From the NCBI GenBank assembly GCA_013350335.1, contig CM023537.1, positions 49,102,111-49,166,110 of the forward strand: 64,000 bases of DNA. The letters are read 5' to 3'. This DNA is from Chimonanthus salicifolius (lineage: Eukaryota; Streptophyta; Magnoliopsida; Laurales; Calycanthaceae). The notes beneath the pieces were generated by a model. That model did no database searches, was not told the DNA's origin, and saw nothing but the letters and a program-made list of their open reading frames with translations. Within the stretch, counting starts at the first letter, position 1; the number at the start of each line of letters is the position of its first letter. Both the position numbers and the translations under genes were made by a program. Below, piece after piece: positions 58,591 to 64,000 of the stretch.

Positions 58591-59632
58591 TGATGATTTT
58601 CCTATTCCTAATAGAAGAACTCTTCTACAAAAATTGAATATTCATTAATTGGATCAGATGTAATGAAGTATGTAATGTCCAGCAATGATGTAATACTCAG
58701 CACGATATTGTGGATACTGATTGCAGTGATGATAAATTCTTTACCGAGATTCAAAGCTAGTTTCATGGTTGACAGTGTTACTTCATAGTAGATGTGTTAT
58801 TGTGGCTAAACTGGTTTTAGGTCAACAGTTTCTTGATTTGTCTATTTTCTTTTTCTGAATGATTATTATTTTCTTCATGATTTGAAGGGTGTGATCAATG
58901 TCCTTAAGAAATGTTAATGTACTAAAACTGTATTGGTTTAGTTGGTGATATTCTCATCATTGTCAACATAAATGTACTTCACTTTATCAAGTGGTAGTTG
59001 CACTACGTTGTATGGATTCTTTGAAATGTTTGATGCGCACCCCATGTTGGACATGTCTCTGCATTGGATCTTTATAGATTTTGCATGGGTTCTTCATATA
59101 TTCTTCTAGTAACTTTTAAACATTGATTCCAAGATGGCAAAATTATTGTCACACTTCTTTTGAAAGCTAACTATAATATTGATATGTTTGTGGCTTCATT
59201 GTCTAGAGTAAAACTTGACATTATTTTTTATTGATGTTATTGTTCTACCTTATTTTCATTTAAAAATAAACATAAAATAAATATCTCTAACTATGATGCC
59301 ATAACTAAGAATCCCATGTCTTGAAATTGTCCAAATCCGAAACTCATGCCTATACCCATGCAATAAAATAGTTGTGGTTTTACCATTTATGAGTGTTTTG
59401 ATTGATATATATAATTCTCAGGTACATGTGGATGTACGTGTATTGTCCCAAAAGCAACGTAGGAGAGACGAACTTTTATGACGACGACAGTTATTGTTGA
59501 TATCACCAATCGATGATATGCATTCTTATGTCCTTGAGAAATTTTGATTAGGTGTGATTGGTGACACCATGCAACCTCTACCTTTTTCCTTGTATTTTTC
59601 TTTGCAGACCTTTGGATGATCCAAATTGTTGT

Positions 59633-59653
59633 CCCACCCCCCCACCCCCCCAC
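59633..59653 (-). repeat. C-run (G-rich on the opposite strand)
   Basis: CCCACCCCCCCACCCCCCCACC on plus. The minus strand carries four G tracts and fits a G-quadruplex pattern. It lies 1.05 kb from the sense-strand G-run in the same intron. Confidence 0.7.
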
Positions 59654-60126
59654 CTTTATGTGAATTGGACTTTTACTGAATTTGGGCCCAATCTGAATGA
59701 CATGGCTTGTTAATCTTACCATGAATTTCCACCATGGGATTGGATAAAATTAACTCTTTAGAAGCTTAACCTTAAAAAAGTGGCTTCACTCATCTGATTA
59801 ATGTGATTTTGTATAGGCACATTTCAAGCATAAATCTTTCCAAACCACCCATCTATATTAGCCATAGAGGGCCCCACATAGAAGTCCTCAATTTTTTTTT
59901 ATTTGAGGACAAGACCTCATTTGATCTTGACTACACACGAACACATCATCATCATCATTAAAGCCACTAAACCCATCTATTAGGGGTCTATTTTTTTTAG
60001 TTTTACTTCTCCACTATTCTAGCAACAACCATAGCTTCTATGACTCTATACTCTATCACGTCCTTTATCCCCACTAGCCATGTGTTTAAAGGCAACCTTG
60101 AACCCTCCATTTGTAGCTTTTTATTC

Positions 60127-60232
60127 CTTTGTGTTAGGTTGTTTTCTATCTTCTATAAATATGCTTGAACCACCTTAAGCTTTGTGTTAGGTTGTTTTCT
60201 ATCTTCTATAAATATGCTTGAACCACCTTAAG
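60127..60232. repeat. 53-bp tandem duplication
   Basis: CTTTGTGTTAGGTTGTTTTC and the following sequence to ACCACCTTAAG occur twice (starts 60127 and 60180), identical as far as I can see. It lies within the LINE relic. Confidence 0.92.
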
Positions 60233-61000
60233 CTATATTCCTTCATTTTCTCATCTGTTAGTGCTACTTTTAAGGATGCTTTACTGTTATTGTTTCTAAT
60301 TCTATTAGTTTATGTTACTCTGTGCATCCACCTAAGCTTTCACATTTTTGTCATTGTAACTTTGTTAATTTGTCTTTTCTTCATTCGTCCACCATTTTGC
60401 TCGACAAAGGTTGTTGGTCTGATGGTTGTTTTATAAAGTCTCCCTTTTAATTGGCATGGTCTTCTCATATAAGTTATAACCTAGTACTCTACTAGTTTGT
60501 CTACACTTAGCCCATCTCACTCCTATCTTGCTTGCTATGGCCTTGTCCAATCCCCAATTTAGTTCAATAGTTGCACTTAGGTATCAAAACTTCTTTAGTA
60601 ACTAAGTGATCTCTAGGTTTAATTTATTTGTCCTCTCTATATCTATTCTACTAGAAGTTACGTTCCATGTACTTTGTCTTGCTTTACTAATTTTTAATCC
60701 ATCCATCACCAACTCACTCTTTCTCAATTCTAATTGGTAATTTAATTGACTTCTTGACTCACCAACTAATATATATCATCTGCAAATAGCATACACATGC
60801 CCTCTTGAATTTTCGATGTTAAATTGTCTATATTTTTTTTTGAATGATAAATTGTCTATAATTTAAGTGAATGATGTAGATCTCAATGCATATACTTGGT
60901 GAAGTCCCATGTTGAGGGATGTTGCCGTGTACACATTGTTCTGATGGTGGTCATCATCTATGTCTTATCCTAATCACTAGGAATTGTCTCCTTAGTTGTC

Positions 61001-61865
61001 AATTTTTGTTCCATTCCGACTGGAACAAACGGAAGCGTTCCGGATCTGACTAAAAGATGGAACAAAACGTGTTTAGTTCTGGTATCGGGCTTTGTTCTAG
61101 CTGGAATGACCCGTTTTGGTCCTATCTGTTCTGCCCTACGAATTTCATATTATTAATTTTTTTAGATATGAATATAAAATCCAATTGTTCAACTATAAAA
61201 TAGACTTTATTAACTACAATTGGACAAAATTTGATCCTAAAATTCAATTTATAGCCACATTCTTATTGGTCAAAGTCATCAGATGTTCTTAATTTAAGGT
61301 CACCTGATGACTTTGATCACTAGATCAAGTGACTAGAAATTAAGTTTGGGCCTGAAATTTGGTCCAATTGTAGTTCATGACTGTATATTTTCAATTCATG
61401 TGGTTTTTTTTAATGTATGTGATGGAAATTGGAGAAAAAAGTGAAATGATATTGGTATGCGTATGTTTTATGAGTTTTGATCTTTGATTTTGAATAAAAT
61501 TATAATTCAAGTTTATTTCTTTGGTATTTCTCGGATTTTTTTGTCTAATTCAATTTGTATTTGATTCTTATTAGAGTAAAACTCAAACATTCGTGAATTA
61601 GTATTTGATAATTACACTATTATGAATTGAAATTACAAACATGAGTAGTTATTTAATTATAATTTATGTTTTTATTTGTGTAGATTAGTGTAGAATAATG
61701 AAATAATTAATTTCAGTGTAATTAGAAGTTTATATTATTGTCTTCATATTTTATTATATTTTATTTTTAATAATTTTATGCGCTCTTTTTGAAATGAACA
61801 CTGAAACGGCTGGGACACCAAAATGTTTTGCTATGGAGACAAAACTGGAACAGATCTAACCACTA
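61001..61865. mobile_element. Possible hAT-like insertion in the LINE relic
   Basis: Flanks TAGTTGTC (60993-61000) and TGGTTGTC (61866-61873) agree at 7 of 8 positions. Both ends have GTTCCA-type motifs facing inward (TTTTTGTTCCATTCC and CTGTTCCAGTTTTG). The interior is AT-rich with no coding sequence. Ends are poorly conserved, so the assignment is tentative. Confidence 0.4.
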
Positions 61866-62798
61866 TGGTTGTCTCAAAACAAAAATAGCTTTTGTTGTTA
61901 ACCTCCTTGCCAAGCCATAATTGGTTGTTGGAAGCACTAGATACTTGTCGTAGATGTTGCTCTATTACTCTTCGATAGTTTCATAGAAGGGAACCACAAT
62001 ACTTCTCTTATTATTCTAGTATTATTTCCGATACTTTTATTTTGTCAATCAATCTAGTTAGCCAACTAACCCAATTTCATCCAATGTGACCCAAGATTCT
62101 ATAGGAATACCACTATTCGCTCTCGATGCTCTATTTTCTTCATCTTGGATAGTGCTAACTTTGGTTCTATTTCAAATATTTTATTAACCAATCCTTTTTT
62201 TGTTTCTGTTTTCATGTCTACCTCACTATCAAATTCTGTATTTTGAAGAAGGTTTCTAGAATATGTTTCTATCTATTCTTTATTTCCTTCTCATTCACTA
62301 ATATCCTTTGGTTTTCATCTTTACTACATTTTATATGATTGAGTCCTCCCAGACTATGGTCACTTTAAATCATTTTTTAATTCCTAAACTTCAGTCACTT
62401 TTAAATAATGACTATTGATTTAATCAAGGTGAGTTTTGGTGATCCATATACTGAAAAATGGACCCTTTCCAGTAGAGCATCTATCTCATCACTGTGAGCC
62501 CCAAACCTAGGTGCTCATGGAGTTTCTTTGTTGCATAAGTTTGTCCTTTCTGTGTTGGTTGATTTCTTGTATCCTTTACTGGGCTCAAGTTGGTAAATTT
62601 TATATTTTATTGGTTGAATATTTCATTAGGTTAATTTATTAATCAGGATATTTTAGGCTTGGCATTTGTTTTGTACATAGCTTCTTCTACGGATTTATCA
62701 ACGCTAAGCATTTTCAGTGTATCCATATACATTTAGTTTTCATGGTCTCAAGTGGATGGAAACTCTTCCATTTTATAACATGTTGGTGATTGCCGTAG

Positions 62799-63006
62799 GA
62801 TTAGAGGCTGAAGAGTCACGCAGGGCAAATCATCTAGAGAAACAAAAAGCGGCAACAGTTGTCAGCAATATTTTATCCACAATGATGCACTACAGCGAGA
62901 AGACGGGCAAATTTATCTGCGGGAAGAGATGCAACTCAATTGGAATAGTTCCTCTTAGTTCATCTTTAAATATATCTCTCGGTAGAATCAAACAAAGCTT
63001 TGTATT
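62799..63006 (+). CDS. PAS/LOV protein, exon 2
   Basis: The acceptor GCCGTAG precedes GATTAGAGGCTGAAG, and the donor ATT|GTGAGT is at 63007. It encodes the linker and the start of the second LOV domain: LEAEES, KAATVVSNILSTMMHYSEKTG, CGKRC and SSSLNISLGRIKQSFV. These match the inter-domain region of plant PAS/LOV (PLP/twin-LOV) proteins. Intron phases agree with exons 1 and 3. Confidence 0.9.
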
Positions 63007-63140
63007 GTGAGTTATTACATGTTCTTATTTTCTTTATTACCGTAGTTTCCAGCCCCTACTGCAGTGATCATACTGCTTAAGAAAAAATATGTCTTGAAAG
63101 ATTTTTCATTTGCTTAGACTACATTTGTTTATATTTGCAG

Positions 63141-63205
63141 GACTGATCCCCATTTAGTTGACATGCCTATTGTTTATGCAAGTGATGCTTTCATAAAACT
63201 GACAG
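63141..63205 (+). CDS. PAS/LOV protein, exon 3 (gene continues beyond the window)
   Basis: The acceptor TTTGCAG is at 63134-63140 and the donor ACAG|GTGCTT at 63206. It encodes TDPHLVDMPIVYASDAFIKLTG, the start of the second, canonical LOV domain. The cysteine-bearing motif expected next (G.NCRFL) is not in the remaining 795 bp, so exon 4 lies outside. In known family members this second domain binds flavin and senses blue light; whether its Cys is intact here cannot be seen. Confidence 0.88.
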
Positions 63206-64000
63206 GTGCTTTTGGCTATCTCTCTTTTCTAGTATCAAAGAATTTTTGTTTATTGTTTTTGTTCTTTCTGAGACAATGAGCCCCTTTTAAATGTTCATGT
63301 CATGTTGCTTGAAATGAATCCCTAGACTATTCTTGATATCATACTCTATATATAATTAATGATTAAAAGCTCGAGAGGTTGACATTGGGTTTCTCTTTCT
63401 TTGCTTGAAGAGAAGGGTACGACGACACATGCAAGTATTTATCTAAAAATCATCCCTCTTTTACTGATTTTCCTCTTTTTTTTTTTTTTTTTCCTATTTT
63501 CCCTCTTTTTTTTGGCTCCTTTACGTGTCCAGGCGTGTCATGCGGTGTCGCGTGCCATATCCTCGCACACCTACACGTATTGTTGACGTATCGGGGCGTA
63601 TTGGTGGGTATCCATATTTGAAAAAAATATTTAATTAATTGGGTGTGTATCCGACACGTATCCGAGCCGTATCCGGCCGTATCCATATTAGATATGCAGC
63701 GGTCACCGATACTCGAAGGCTTTGGCCGTATCTGTGCTTTATAGCTTCCATCACTCACTGCAAAACCATGTACTACCCCATCCTCCTCGCTTTCAACATT
63801 AGTTTGCTTAGTCCTCCTGCCATCATTGTGAAGATGATGGGTGATAAACGATCCCATTGAGTAATCCATCACAAGGGACAGCAAGAGCGGTGTGGTCCAC
63901 TTCTTCATTTAATCCCCACAAGTATTGGTTTCAGTGAGAACACATGTGACATTGAAACTGGTCTTATTACCTGCATCCTGTCTTCCACAAGGCATTTGCG
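63206..64000 (+). other. Start of intron 3 of the PAS/LOV gene
   Basis: No exon found to the window edge. Positions 63530-63720 contain a GC-richer repeat (GTATCGGGGCGTATTGG, GTATCCGACACGTATCC, CGTATCCGGCCGTATCC) that looks like an inserted interspersed repeat. No ends could be defined. Confidence 0.6.

Larger units (their letters stand above)
59944..62400 (-). pseudogene. Antisense RTE-type LINE relic in intron 1
   Basis: On the minus strand the reverse-transcriptase core motif (C-M-L-F-A-D-D-I) is readable; the FADD codons are at 60775-60786. It is followed by family-like segments with many stops (for example MERN and IASKIG-RWAKCRQTSRVLG). The 3' end at 59944-59998 is GACCCCTAATAGATGGGTTTA, GTGGCTTTAATG and a (ATG)n tail, the RTE signature also seen at 29395. 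The 5' limit is vague. Several frames are broken, so it is inactive. An 865-bp insertion (61001-61865) interrupts it. Confidence 0.72.
57420..62798 (+). other. Intron 1 of the PAS/LOV gene (5.4 kb)
   Basis: Begins GTTTGT and ends TTGCCGTAG before exon 2. It contains a (GA)n run (58151-58171), a long G-run (58567-58590), a C-run (59633-59653), an antisense RTE-type LINE relic (59944-62400) with an insertion at 61001-61865, and a 53-bp tandem duplication. The boundaries follow from reading-frame continuity. Confidence 0.85.

Overview
This is a plant nuclear genomic window. It is AT-rich, and transposable elements of many classes, several nested in one another, occupy much of it. Two host genes show through. 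One is an intronless RING-H2 ubiquitin-ligase gene (26589-27587, +). The other is the 5' part of a PAS/LOV (twin-LOV) photoreceptor-type gene (exons from 56789, +, running off the right edge). The PAS/LOV gene, a captured SOSEKI fragment, tRNA-derived SINEs, TRIMs, Mutator-like and hAT elements and long solo LTRs together indicate an angiosperm, most likely a eudicot with long introns. I cannot name the species.

Layout, left half. Positions 1-4900 hold no intact gene, only an RTE-like LINE scrap, a 127-bp hAT-like MITE and the 3' end of a hAT transposase relic. 4902-8167 is a solo LTR with a 5-bp target-site duplication (TSD). 9197-11743 is an LTR element with a tRNA-iMet primer site, a tiny internal domain and one 2.4-kb LTR that carries a 95-bp tandem array. 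12072-13274 is a Pack-MULE with a perfect 9-bp TSD and a captured SOSEKI (DUF966) fragment. 17896-21816 is a fold-back MULE split by a 2.9-kb solo LTR. 22386-23876 matches 35956-37108, but with its two segments in swapped order. 24526-25305 is a 780-bp fold-back MULE.

Middle. The RING-H2 gene ends in a 126-bp, almost perfect inverted copy of its own RING coding sequence. That copy supplies the present stop codon and would let the transcript fold into a long hairpin. Downstream lie about 8 kb of sequence without a recognisable gene (LINE 3' ends, a perfect 128-bp tandem duplication), then MITEs, a DNA transposon with roughly 310-bp tandem repeats, a TRIM (40494-41085) and a Copia-type LTR.

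Right half. 43480-52198 is another solo LTR with a 5-bp TSD. It contains a hAT-like element (44715-45235) and a 4.86-kb MULE (46541-51401). The MULE has a decayed FAR1/MuDR-type transposase and a second, antisense 139-codon ORF. From 56789 the PAS/LOV gene begins. Its first domain has Gly where a photoactive LOV Cys would sit. Intron 1 is 5.4 kb and carries an antisense RTE-type LINE relic. Exons 2 and 3 lead into the second LOV domain, whose cysteine motif lies beyond the window.

The two host genes show no functional link. The main biological themes are gene-fragment capture, inverted duplication of a host gene, and a stack of nested insertions whose relative order can be read from interrupted elements and TSDs.
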